Of a stretch of 64,000 nt of DNA, positions 55,080 to 63,039 are shown in pieces. The notes beneath the pieces are model-generated. The model saw only the letters and a program-made list of their open reading frames with translations. It was not told the origin of the DNA and ran no database searches. The stretch comes from Dyadobacter sandarakinus (GTDB lineage Bacteria > Bacteroidota > Bacteroidia > Cytophagales > Spirosomataceae), in contig NZ_CP056775.1 in NCBI RefSeq assembly GCF_016894445.1, positions 4,218,001 through 4,282,000 on the forward strand, written 5' to 3'. Each line of letters begins with the position of its first letter. The first letter of the stretch is position 1. Position numbers and translations under genes: made by a program.

Positions 55080-56546
55080 TTATCTGAAAACTGGTGTATA
55101 CCGGAGGGAGATCCAGGCGCCTGTCGTCAGCAGGTTAACCTTGCCGTAACCCACACCTTTGAGCGGTATGCGTACATAGGGCTCTGCCAGAATGGACAGC
55201 TTGCGGGTAATGGAACGCTCGTAGCCTATAGAGGCATTGAGATGACTGAACAGGAACAAGCCCGTTTTCCCCTGCCAACCTGACTTTTGGCCATGCACAT
55301 AATCCTTATAATGGTAGATGTATTTCTCTTTCTGTGCATAATAGGAGGAGAACCCGCTGCTGGCAAACCATCTCGAATGCGCCTTTTGAGCGAGATCATA
55401 CCGTATGCCAAGCGGAATCTCGAACATCGTGCACATGCCGTCCACATCATAAGGCGTGTTAACAGCTGTAACGTAGTCATAGAATTCGTACTCGCCTGCA
55501 CCGGCAGAGTAATCCTTTTCACTTCGTACCACCCCGGTCTGCAGGTACAACTTCTTGCTGATACCGTATTCAAACAGCAAAGAAAAAGCTTTCCCTACCC
55601 TCGTAAGATTGTTAAATCCAACTGTTGTCAGATCCGGCGAGTACCCCACGCGCACAGCCCATTTCGGCGATAGGACGGCCGGCCGCTCCTGTTCACTTGC
55701 GCTGGAATCCTGCATCTGCCCCGCTACCGGTTTGATCTCCACCTCAGGTTCACGCATAGTCCACACAAGCGGCCTCGCCCGCAACATATCCGCACTTACC
55801 AACACCCGCTCAACTCTCAAAGCACTATCCAACGCCACCCCCTCAACTCCAACCCCCATTACACCTCTCTTCACATCCTCCATTCCTCCCCTCTTCCCTT
55901 CATCCCTTACTCCATTCCTCCCTTCCTCCATCTCTCCCTTCTTCCGTTCCTCCCTATCCCATACCCTTTTCCGAGAAGGAATGTCCGAAATAATTAATGC
56001 CCCGTCGCCTCCTCCCGCTTTGGAGCGGTCGGGCTCCAAGAACACTCCGCCTGCCTCAGACCGGCCACGGGGCAATATTTTTGATTTACGCACCAATGCT
56101 GTGGCAGGAGCTGCATTGCCGGCAGCAGGCCGTCCGGATTTCAACTGCGCTGCATTAAGCTCTGCTTTTTCATGGGCGGCCGGGGCATGCTCCGGTTTGG
56201 GTGCTTTTTCCGATGTTACGGTTGCATCCGGTGCCGTGTGCTTTTCAGCCTGTTGCTGTTTTTCGGCCGGCTGTTTTTCTGCCAGGACGATGGCAGGCCT
56301 TCCATTGCCGGCTTCTTTCCGGTCTGTATTTTGAAACAAATAATACATCAATATTCCCGCAGGAATCAGCAGCGCAAGCAGCCCGGCGGGCCACCATTTA
56401 CGAAGCCATCCTCCCACAGTCCTCCCATCATGCTCGTCGAGGCGACTTCTGAGGGCATTCCAGTCATCTGGTTCGTACTGCGGATCAAGCTCTTCCGATG
56501 ACTTTCTGAAGAGCTTGTCCAGTTCGTCATCTGGCAACTCTATCAT
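55080..56546 (-). CDS. Membrane-anchored protein with C-terminal beta-barrel-like domain, paired with ECF sigma factor
   Basis: 488 aa from ATG 56546 (MIELPDDELDKLFRKSSEEL). An acidic cytoplasmic N-terminus (PDDWNALRSRLDEH) resembles anti-sigma-like partners of ECF factors; there is one membrane helix (about 53-72; WWPAGLLALLIPAGILMYYL); a periplasmic Ala/Glu/Lys-rich linker; and a C-terminal part with barrel-like strands (KLYLQTGVVRSEKDYSAG, NLLTTGAWISLRYTPVF). The middle contains a purine-rich low-complexity stretch rich in Gly, Arg, Lys and Glu. Its start overlaps the sigma gene by 20 nt. Probably controls or is controlled by that sigma factor (inference). Confidence 0.82.
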   Translation of the reverse strand: MIELPDDELDKLFRKSSEELDPQYEPDDWNALRSRLDEHDGRTVGGWLRKWWPAGLLALLIPAGILMYYLFQNTDRKEAGNGRPAIVLAEKQPAEKQQQAEKHTAPDATVTSEKAPKPEHAPAAHEKAELNAAQLKSGRPAAGNAAPATALVRKSKILPRGRSEAGGVFLEPDRSKAGGGDGALIISDIPSRKRVWDREERKKGEMEEGRNGVRDEGKRGGMEDVKRGVMGVGVEGVALDSALRVERVLVSADMLRARPLVWTMREPEVEIKPVAGQMQDSSASEQERPAVLSPKWAVRVGYSPDLTTVGFNNLTRVGKAFSLLFEYGISKKLYLQTGVVRSEKDYSAGAGEYEFYDYVTAVNTPYDVDGMCTMFEIPLGIRYDLAQKAHSRWFASSGFSSYYAQKEKYIYHYKDYVHGQKSGWQGKTGLFLFSHLNASIGYERSITRKLSILAEPYVRIPLKGVGYGKVNLLTTGAWISLRYTPVFR

Positions 56547-57096
56547 AATCGTCAACTTTGATTTTGGATAACATTTCTCTCAATTTTTCTCTTGCACGCG
56601 ACAAGTTTGACTTTGACGCTCCAACCGTAATCTTCAGTTGTTCTGCAATTTCTTCGTGTGTATAGCCGTCAATGACGTACAAACTGAAAACAATGCGGTA
56701 AGAGGGGGTTAGCTTCTGTATCAGCGCTACCAGCTCATCATGAGCCAGCTTGCTGATCACCGTTTCGTCCACGGACACCTGCTCTGCGGCTTCCACATCA
56801 TCCATTACATCCCTGCGCACTTCCTGCCGGTAGTGGTCAAGGGCTGTATTGATCATGATCCTGCCCAGCCAGGTTTTAAAAGGACGGCTTGAATCAAAAC
56901 TTTCAAGCTTCGTAAAAACCTTAAAAAAACCGTCGTTGAGTATTTCCTTTGCTTCTTCCCGGTTGCGTGTATAGCGTAAGCAAATGCTCATAGCATAGCC
57001 GTAGAACTGTTTATACAACAGCTCCTGACTGCGGCGGTTTTTTTGTAAACAGCCGTCGAGTAGTTCTTGAAGAACGGCGGAGTTATACTCGGGCAT
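56527..57096 (-). CDS. ECF-type RNA polymerase sigma factor
   Basis: 189 aa from ATG 57096 (MPEYNSAVLQELLDG); a longer frame to 57216 has no matching N-terminus. Region 2 (ELLYKQFYGYAMSICLRYTR, then FKTWLGRIMINTALDHYR) and region 4 with a helix-turn-helix (GYTHEEIAEQLKITVGASKS) are clear. It overlaps the following membrane-protein gene by 20 nt, an arrangement of ECF factor and partner. Target promoters are unknown. Confidence 0.92.
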   Translation of the reverse strand: MPEYNSAVLQELLDGCLQKNRRSQELLYKQFYGYAMSICLRYTRNREEAKEILNDGFFKVFTKLESFDSSRPFKTWLGRIMINTALDHYRQEVRRDVMDDVEAAEQVSVDETVISKLAHDELVALIQKLTPSYRIVFSLYVIDGYTHEEIAEQLKITVGASKSNLSRAREKLREMLSKIKVDDYDRVAR

Positions 57097-57239
57097 GCTA
57101 TTCGTTTTTTTACTAGTACGTACGATGCTCGCCGGAGGTTGCTTGAACACCTCAAACAATTTCAACTTTTTTTTAACCTTCCGCAACAAGCCTGGGCAGC
57201 TACCCGGCAACCACACCCAAAAGGCTCGCTTTTATTAGC

Positions 57240-57247
57240 TACTTTTG
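57240..57247 (+). promoter_or_regulatory. Candidate -7 element (TACTTTTG) for the ABC transporter gene
   Basis: Exact TAnnTTTG match, 75 nt upstream of ATG 57322. No TTG at proper spacing, so the call is tentative. It would also argue against the longer frame starting at 57067. Confidence 0.35.
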
Positions 57248-57321
57248 GCCTGAGGCCGCATACCGGACAAAGGTTTTTTCCGCCTCGTGCGTCTTATACC
57301 ATACACGATCTTTATATTACA

Positions 57322-59127
57322 ATGAGTGAAAAAAAATACGGGACCGATGCCCCCCTTGCCGTCAGGAAAATCAGCTGGGAAGGTTTGCGGATCACACTGG
57401 ATATCTTTGGATACCTGCGCCCCTATCGCTGGCGGTTCTTCATCGGGATGATCTTTCTGGCTTTGTCCACAGGTACTTCGCTGGCATTTCCCAAGCTGGT
57501 AGGCAGCATCATTGAAGTCATTGAAGGAAAATCGCCCTATACCATCAATCAGATCACACTTTTCCTTTTTGTGGTGCTGATCTGCCAGGCGGTATTTTCA
57601 TTTTTCCGCATTTACCTGTTTACGCAGGTGAGCGAAATGGCCATGACCAACATCCGCTCGGATGTTTTCAGTAAAATTATTACGCTTCCCATCAGCTTTC
57701 TGGAACAGCGGCGGGTAGGCGAGCTCACCAGCCGCATTACTTCCGATGTCTCCCAACTGCAGGGACTGCTTTCTTTTACCCTGGCTGAAATTTTCCGTCA
57801 AATTGCCACGCTGATCGTCGGGATCTCCATTCTTTTTTATACTTCCTGGAAGCTCACGCTGTTTATGCTTGCCACCTTCCCGCTCCTTGTGATCGCCTCG
57901 GTGTTTTTTGGGCGGCATATGCGGCGGCTGTCCAAGATCGCCCAGGATGAGCTGGCGGCTGCGAATGTGGTGGTGGAAGAAACATTACAGTCCGTGAATG
58001 TGGTAAAGGCATTTACAAATGAGCCGCTGGAAGTAAACCGCTACAAAACCATCCTGCAAAGAGTAGTAGACCTGTCGCTATATGCGGCCAGGTTCCGGGG
58101 CGGGTTTGTTTCCTTCATCATTTTTGCATTGTTCGGCGGCATTGTGGGTGTGGTGTGGTACGGGGCAGGGCTGGTGCAATCGGGTGAGTTTGGACTGTCG
58201 GACCTGTTTACATTTATTTTGTACACCACTTTTATAGGCGCCTCTATCAGCGGTATGGGCGACTTGTACGCGCAGCTCAACAAAACTGTGGGAGCATCCG
58301 AGCGGATTTTTGAAATTCTGAAAGAAACACCTGAAATCGACCTGTCGGTAATAGACAATCCTGATACACAGCGGGTACGCGGTGAGATCATTTACGACAA
58401 TGTACATTTTTCATACCCTTCCCGCTCCGACCTGACGGTACTAAAAGGCATTTCCTTCCATGTGCGTGCAGGTGAAAAAGTTGCGCTGGTCGGGTACAGC
58501 GGTGCGGGCAAATCTACCATTGTGCAGCTGCTGATGCGTTTTTACGATTTTCAATCGGGTGAGATCAGCATTGACGGTCAGTCAATTACTTCCTTTGGCA
58601 TTTCAGAACTCAGGAAAAACATAGCCGTCGTTCCGCAGGAGGTAATGCTTTTCGGGGGGACGATTTATGAAAACATTGCATACGGAAAACCTTCGGCAAC
58701 ACGGGATGAGATTTATGATGCGGCGCGGCGTGCGCATGCGCTGGAATTTATCCTTTCTTTTCCTGAAAAGTTTGAGACCGTAGTGGGTGAAAGGGGCATC
58801 AAGCTCTCCGGCGGCCAGCGGCAGCGCATTGCCATCGCACGGGCGATCCTGAAAGACCCCAAAATCCTGATCCTTGACGAAGCCACCAGCTCGCTGGACG
58901 CAGAGTCGGAAAAGCTGGTACAGGTAGCATTGGATGAATTAATGAAAAACCGGACTACGATTGTCATTGCTCACCGCTTGGCGACCATTCGTAAAGTAGA
59001 TATGATTTATGTGATCCGTGAAGGTAAAATTGCAGAGTCAGGTACGCACCAGGAGTTAAGCCTGGTGGACAACGGATTGTACGCCAACCTGATCAGATTG
59101 CAGTTTGAAACCGCCGAAGACCTTTAA
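57322..59127 (+). CDS. ABC exporter, fused permease and ATPase (MsbA/lipid-exporter type)
   Basis: 601 aa from ATG 57322 (MSEKKYGTDAPLAVRK); the longer frame from 57067 overlaps the sigma gene. Six membrane helices (about residues 30-310), then an ATPase domain: Walker A GYSGAGKST, Q-loop region VVPQEVMLFGG, signature LSGGQRQRIAIARA, Walker B ILILDEATS, H-loop IAHRLAT. It works as a homodimer, or as a heterodimer with an unseen partner. Its stop overlaps the start of the MutS-like gene by one base (TAATG). Confidence 0.93.
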   Translation: MSEKKYGTDAPLAVRKISWEGLRITLDIFGYLRPYRWRFFIGMIFLALSTGTSLAFPKLVGSIIEVIEGKSPYTINQITLFLFVVLICQAVFSFFRIYLFTQVSEMAMTNIRSDVFSKIITLPISFLEQRRVGELTSRITSDVSQLQGLLSFTLAEIFRQIATLIVGISILFYTSWKLTLFMLATFPLLVIASVFFGRHMRRLSKIAQDELAAANVVVEETLQSVNVVKAFTNEPLEVNRYKTILQRVVDLSLYAARFRGGFVSFIIFALFGGIVGVVWYGAGLVQSGEFGLSDLFTFILYTTFIGASISGMGDLYAQLNKTVGASERIFEILKETPEIDLSVIDNPDTQRVRGEIIYDNVHFSYPSRSDLTVLKGISFHVRAGEKVALVGYSGAGKSTIVQLLMRFYDFQSGEISIDGQSITSFGISELRKNIAVVPQEVMLFGGTIYENIAYGKPSATRDEIYDAARRAHALEFILSFPEKFETVVGERGIKLSGGQRQRIAIARAILKDPKILILDEATSSLDAESEKLVQVALDELMKNRTTIVIAHRLATIRKVDMIYVIREGKIAESGTHQELSLVDNGLYANLIRLQFETAEDL

Positions 59128-60956
59128 TGGAGCCACACAGCATAAGCACATCCCCCCGGGATTTTTTTGAAAAAGAACTAAAAGAAGCCCGGCAGCTTGA
59201 ACAAGCCGCTGCGCTCCGGTTCAACCAGCTTGCAATCCTTCGCCTTGCTGTGTTTGCGGGCATTCTGCTGAGCATCTTTTTATGGAACCGTACAGGCCAG
59301 CCATTCTGGGGTATCGGTGTTGCAGTATTAATTCCCGTATTTCTGTGGCTGATGCGCCGGCAGCAGGTGACGCGGCGCGAGCGTGACTTCCGGCACAACC
59401 TGGCCGCTGTGAATGAAGAAGAGCTTGAACGCCTTGAATACCGGTTCATCAGAGCAGATACGGGTGTGCAGTTTCAGCAGAAAGACCATGCATTTGCTTC
59501 CGACCTTGACATTTTCGGTGCATACTCACTATACAAGCTGCTCAATCATACGCGCACAGCCGAGGGAAGCCGCAGACTTGCCCACTGGCTGCTGAACCAT
59601 GCTGAGCCGGATGAAATAGCGGCCCGCCAGCAGGCCGCCTCGGAGCTGAGCCGTCATCCGCATTTTGTACAAACCTGGGAAGCCACGGCATTGCTGCACA
59701 AAAATGCCGCCGGACAGGTAAGCGAGTTCCGGGCGTGGACGTCTGAACCGCTCCCGCATCATCTCGAAAAAGCATTGCGCTGGCGCTGGTGGAGCGTTGT
59801 AACCCTGACCATCGCCGCACTGGCTATTTTTCACATCCTTCCCGGTTGGACAGTCGTTCTCAGCCTGGCACTGCACCTGGTGATTTTGAGACAGTTTCAG
59901 GCAACAATCGCATCTGTAACCAATCGCACGACTGCTCTCGGACAAACCCTGGTTGCTTATGCCGACCTGCTCAAACTGGCCGGTGATGCGCCATTCAGCG
60001 CGGCTTGGTGGTCTGTGCGCAGAGAAAAATTTGCAAATGCGCCGGCTGCACTCCAAGAGGCCGGCACGTGGTTTGGCCGGCTGGATTACCGCAACAATCC
60101 CTTTTTTGGCATACTCGTGGGAATACCGGTCTTCTGGGACCTGCATTGCCTGGCTGCGCTGGAGAGCTGGAAAAAACAACATCAGACGCATCTGAACGAC
60201 TGGCTGGACGTACTCGCCGATGTGGAAGCGATCGGCAGCCTGGGAGGCTATGCATTTGCAAATCCGGCCTGTGTTGCTCCTGAGGTAACCCGTATGCCGG
60301 AAGTACGCATTGCAACCCGTGACATGGGCCATCCGCTGATTCCTGCCGGAAAACGTGTAAGCAATAGTTTTGATATGGAAGGTACAGGGCATACGGTACT
60401 GGTGACAGGCTCCAATATGTCGGGAAAAAGTACATTTCTGCGTACCCTGGGTCTCAATATTGTGCTGGCGCAAATGGGTGCAGTTGTTTCAGCTGTATCG
60501 TTTACTTGTACGCCTCTGCGCGTTTTCAGCAGCATGCGTACCCAGGACTCCCTGGAAGAGAGTACGTCCTCATTCTATGCAGAATTAAAGCGGCTGCGAA
60601 GCCTGCTCAAACTGGCAGCAGAGCCGGGCGGCAGTCCGGTGTTTTATCTGCTGGACGAAATCCTGAAAGGTACCAACTCTGCCGACCGTCACCGGGGAGC
60701 AGAGGCGCTGATCCGGCAGCTGCATACCAGGAATGCATCCGGATTGGTTTCCACGCACGATCTTGAACTGGGAGAGTGGGGAGCGACCGAGCGCTTCGTG
60801 CACAACTTTCATTTCCGGTCCGATGTGGAAGATGGCCGGCTGCACTTCGACTACCGGCTGCATGAGGGCATTTGCCGGAGCTTCAATGCCTCTGAACTGA
60901 TGCGTATGATGGGCATCGACATCGATCTGACGACCGGAGCAGGCAGGGGTAATTAA
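59127..60956 (+). CDS. Membrane-anchored MutS-like ATPase
   Basis: 609 aa. It carries the MutS C-terminal ATPase: Walker A TGSNMSGKSTFLRTLG (about residue 432), Walker B VFYLLDEILKGTNSADRH, and VSTHDLELGE. The middle domain (FGAYSLYKLLNHTRTAEGSRRLAHWLL) is MutS core/lever-like. Unlike MutS it lacks the mismatch-binding domain and has two membrane helices at about residues 40-80 (LAVFAGILLSIFLW, IGVAVLIPVFLWLM), plus further hydrophobic segments at about 225-255. It is translationally coupled to the ABC exporter. A mismatch-repair role is therefore doubtful. Confidence 0.88.
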   Translation: MEPHSISTSPRDFFEKELKEARQLEQAAALRFNQLAILRLAVFAGILLSIFLWNRTGQPFWGIGVAVLIPVFLWLMRRQQVTRRERDFRHNLAAVNEEELERLEYRFIRADTGVQFQQKDHAFASDLDIFGAYSLYKLLNHTRTAEGSRRLAHWLLNHAEPDEIAARQQAASELSRHPHFVQTWEATALLHKNAAGQVSEFRAWTSEPLPHHLEKALRWRWWSVVTLTIAALAIFHILPGWTVVLSLALHLVILRQFQATIASVTNRTTALGQTLVAYADLLKLAGDAPFSAAWWSVRREKFANAPAALQEAGTWFGRLDYRNNPFFGILVGIPVFWDLHCLAALESWKKQHQTHLNDWLDVLADVEAIGSLGGYAFANPACVAPEVTRMPEVRIATRDMGHPLIPAGKRVSNSFDMEGTGHTVLVTGSNMSGKSTFLRTLGLNIVLAQMGAVVSAVSFTCTPLRVFSSMRTQDSLEESTSSFYAELKRLRSLLKLAAEPGGSPVFYLLDEILKGTNSADRHRGAEALIRQLHTRNASGLVSTHDLELGEWGATERFVHNFHFRSDVEDGRLHFDYRLHEGICRSFNASELMRMMGIDIDLTTGAGRGN

Positions 60957-61092
60957 GCTGCATATTCTGACGTTGTCGGGTTATTACGTAACTTTACTGA
61001 GCACATTTACGTTTACAGTACTAATTGCCCAAACCCTCAGGGTGCTTAGGTATCAGTTTCAGATCATTACAATTTTAGAAAAGAGAACCTGA

Positions 61093-62409
61093 ATGGAAGT
61101 ATTAATAATGGCGGGACAACTCATACTGGGTTTGTCCATTTTGGTAGGTCTGCACGAGTGGGGGCATATGGCCGCTGCGAAAATGTTCGGGATGCGGGTT
61201 GAAAAGTACTTCATCGGTTTTCCCCCAAAGATATTCAGCATACAAAGAGGTGAAACAGAATACGGTATTGGCGCTATTCCGCTGGGAGGATTTGTAAAAA
61301 TTTCGGGGATGATCGACGAGTCGATGGATACCGAGGCCATGAATAAGGAGCCCCAGCCCTGGGAGTTTCGCTCCAAGCCGGCCTGGCAGCGGCTGATCGT
61401 GATGCTCGGCGGTATTTTTGTAAACGTGATCGTCGGTATCTTTATCTTCATCGTCATTGCCTACCACGAGGGTGAAAAGTACCTTTCAGTTTCCGAAGTC
61501 AACAAGCATGGCATTGTAGCCGGTGAGCTGGCGCAGGAGATCGGGTTGAAAACGGGCGATAAAATCATTCGTGTGAATGGAAAACCCTTTTCCAACTTCA
61601 AGGAAGTCGTGAGCTCGGAAGTTTTCCTGGGCAGCAACAGTTCCTATACGGTCGACCGTAATGGCCGCGAGGTAGAAATTGATATTCCGAATAACTTTAT
61701 CGAAAAACTTGCAGACCCTGAGGAGAAAGGCAACTTTATCCTTCCCGTGGAGCCTTTTGTAATCGGCGAGCTGGTTCCTGACCTTCCTGCTGAAAAGGCT
61801 GGTCTCAAAACAGGTGATAAGGTAATTTCCATTAACAATACACCGGTACCGTTTTTCCATAATCTGCAAGCCGAGCTGCAAAAGCTGAAAGGCCGCAATG
61901 TAACGCTGGTAGTGGATCGTGGCGGCGAACGCAAGTCACTGCCGATGCAGGTGTCTCCCGAAGGTACCATCGGATTTTATCCTCAATCCCAGCTGAAATA
62001 TACGTCTGTGGAATTCACATTGCCGCAGGCTATCAGTGAAGGAACAGAAGAGGCTTTTGCAGTGGTTTACAATAACCTGAAAGGTTTTGGTAAAATATTC
62101 AGGGGAGAAGTTTCACCGTCGAAGGCACTGAGCGGCCCGATCGGCATTGCCCGGATGTTCGGCGGTGTTTGGGACTGGTCGCGTTTCTGGCGTCTTACCG
62201 GTCTTCTTTCCATGGTACTTGCATTCATGAATGCATTGCCGATCCCCGCGCTGGATGGCGGGCATGCGGTCATATTGTCCTACGAAATCGTTTCAGGACG
62301 CAAGCCTTCCGACCAGTTCCTTGAAAATGCCCAGAAAGTAGGGATGGTGCTCCTGCTGGGTTTAATGGCCTTCGCGATATTCAATGATGTTTGGAAAGCA
62401 GTTTTCTGA
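61093..62409 (+). CDS. rseP: RIP metalloprotease (site-2 protease family)
   Basis: 438 aa. Intramembrane zinc protease that cuts membrane-embedded anti-sigma factors and leftover signal peptides. Zinc site H21-E22-W23-G24-H25 (HEWGH; the usual middle residue is Phe or Leu). Two PDZ domains lie at about residues 130-300 (LKTGDKIIRVNGKPF, LKTGDKVISINNTPV), and the second membrane motif is NALPIPALDGGH. Given the ECF sigma pair at 56527, it could act on that partner (inference). The DUF6702 start lies within its last codons. Confidence 0.94.
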   Translation: MEVLIMAGQLILGLSILVGLHEWGHMAAAKMFGMRVEKYFIGFPPKIFSIQRGETEYGIGAIPLGGFVKISGMIDESMDTEAMNKEPQPWEFRSKPAWQRLIVMLGGIFVNVIVGIFIFIVIAYHEGEKYLSVSEVNKHGIVAGELAQEIGLKTGDKIIRVNGKPFSNFKEVVSSEVFLGSNSSYTVDRNGREVEIDIPNNFIEKLADPEEKGNFILPVEPFVIGELVPDLPAEKAGLKTGDKVISINNTPVPFFHNLQAELQKLKGRNVTLVVDRGGERKSLPMQVSPEGTIGFYPQSQLKYTSVEFTLPQAISEGTEEAFAVVYNNLKGFGKIFRGEVSPSKALSGPIGIARMFGGVWDWSRFWRLTGLLSMVLAFMNALPIPALDGGHAVILSYEIVSGRKPSDQFLENAQKVGMVLLLGLMAFAIFNDVWKAVF

Positions 62410-62920
62410 TAAAAGAAATAATGGGTTTCTGAGAGGAAGGTTCTTTGTGATTATTGCCGTCCTCTCTCTCCCATTTCTCCTGGCTGCTTCCCTACACGAA
62501 TACCACGTCAGTGTAACCCAGATGCAGTACAATCCTGCTCAGAAGGCTTTCGAAATCAGCATCCGCATCTTTACGGACGATCTGGAAAAAGCATTGACAG
62601 AAAGTGCAGGGCAGCGTATTCTCGTCAAAAATGGTGACAAAAATGACCCGCTGGTAGAGCGGTACATCCGGAAATCGTTTGTACTGACGGATGGGACCCG
62701 CAAGCCTGCGGCTTTGCATTACATCGGAAAGGAACAGGAGGAAGACGCTACCTGGGTGTACCTCGAAATTCCTTATCAGGGAACACTCGCCGGTTGTCGT
62801 CTTCAAAACAGTACCTTAATGGAAGTGTTTGACGATCAGGTGAATATGACCAATGTCAAATTTACTTCCGAAAAGAAGACCTACCTCTTCAAAAAAGGTC
62901 AGACAATACACAATTTGTAG
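62384..62920 (+). CDS. DUF6702 family secreted protein
   Basis: 178 aa; signal peptide-like segment (FFVIIAVLSLPFLLAASLHE). The mature protein begins HEYHVSVTQMQYNPAQKAFE and contains SIRIFTDDLEKALTE and TWVYLEIPYQGTLAG, the DUF6702 pattern. Its ATG (62384 or 62387) overlaps the rseP end by 23-26 nt, so it is translated from the same message. Small beta-rich periplasmic protein; function unknown. Confidence 0.85.
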   Translation: MMFGKQFSDKRNNGFLRGRFFVIIAVLSLPFLLAASLHEYHVSVTQMQYNPAQKAFEISIRIFTDDLEKALTESAGQRILVKNGDKNDPLVERYIRKSFVLTDGTRKPAALHYIGKEQEEDATWVYLEIPYQGTLAGCRLQNSTLMEVFDDQVNMTNVKFTSEKKTYLFKKGQTIHNL

Positions 62921-63039
62921 CAAAACGGCAGCTGTCAGGCAAGACGCTGGCATGGCTATTTTGTTTTACAATCCCTTTCTTCGGAAATTGATTATTTATA
63001 TATTGGGATATGATTATCTGTCAATTTGACAGAACGCCT

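Noticed and set aside
55555-56334. 259-aa plus-strand open frame rich in Ser, Pro, Leu and Phe
   Set aside because: It is the antisense reading of the sigma-paired membrane gene, opened by the polypyrimidine tract; the minus-strand product has a membrane helix, barrel-like strands and an overlap with the sigma gene.
59529-60473. 314-aa minus-strand open frame
   Set aside because: Antisense to the MutS-like gene, whose Walker motifs and coupling to the ABC exporter are clear; the antisense product is rich in His, Cys and Gln without any motif.
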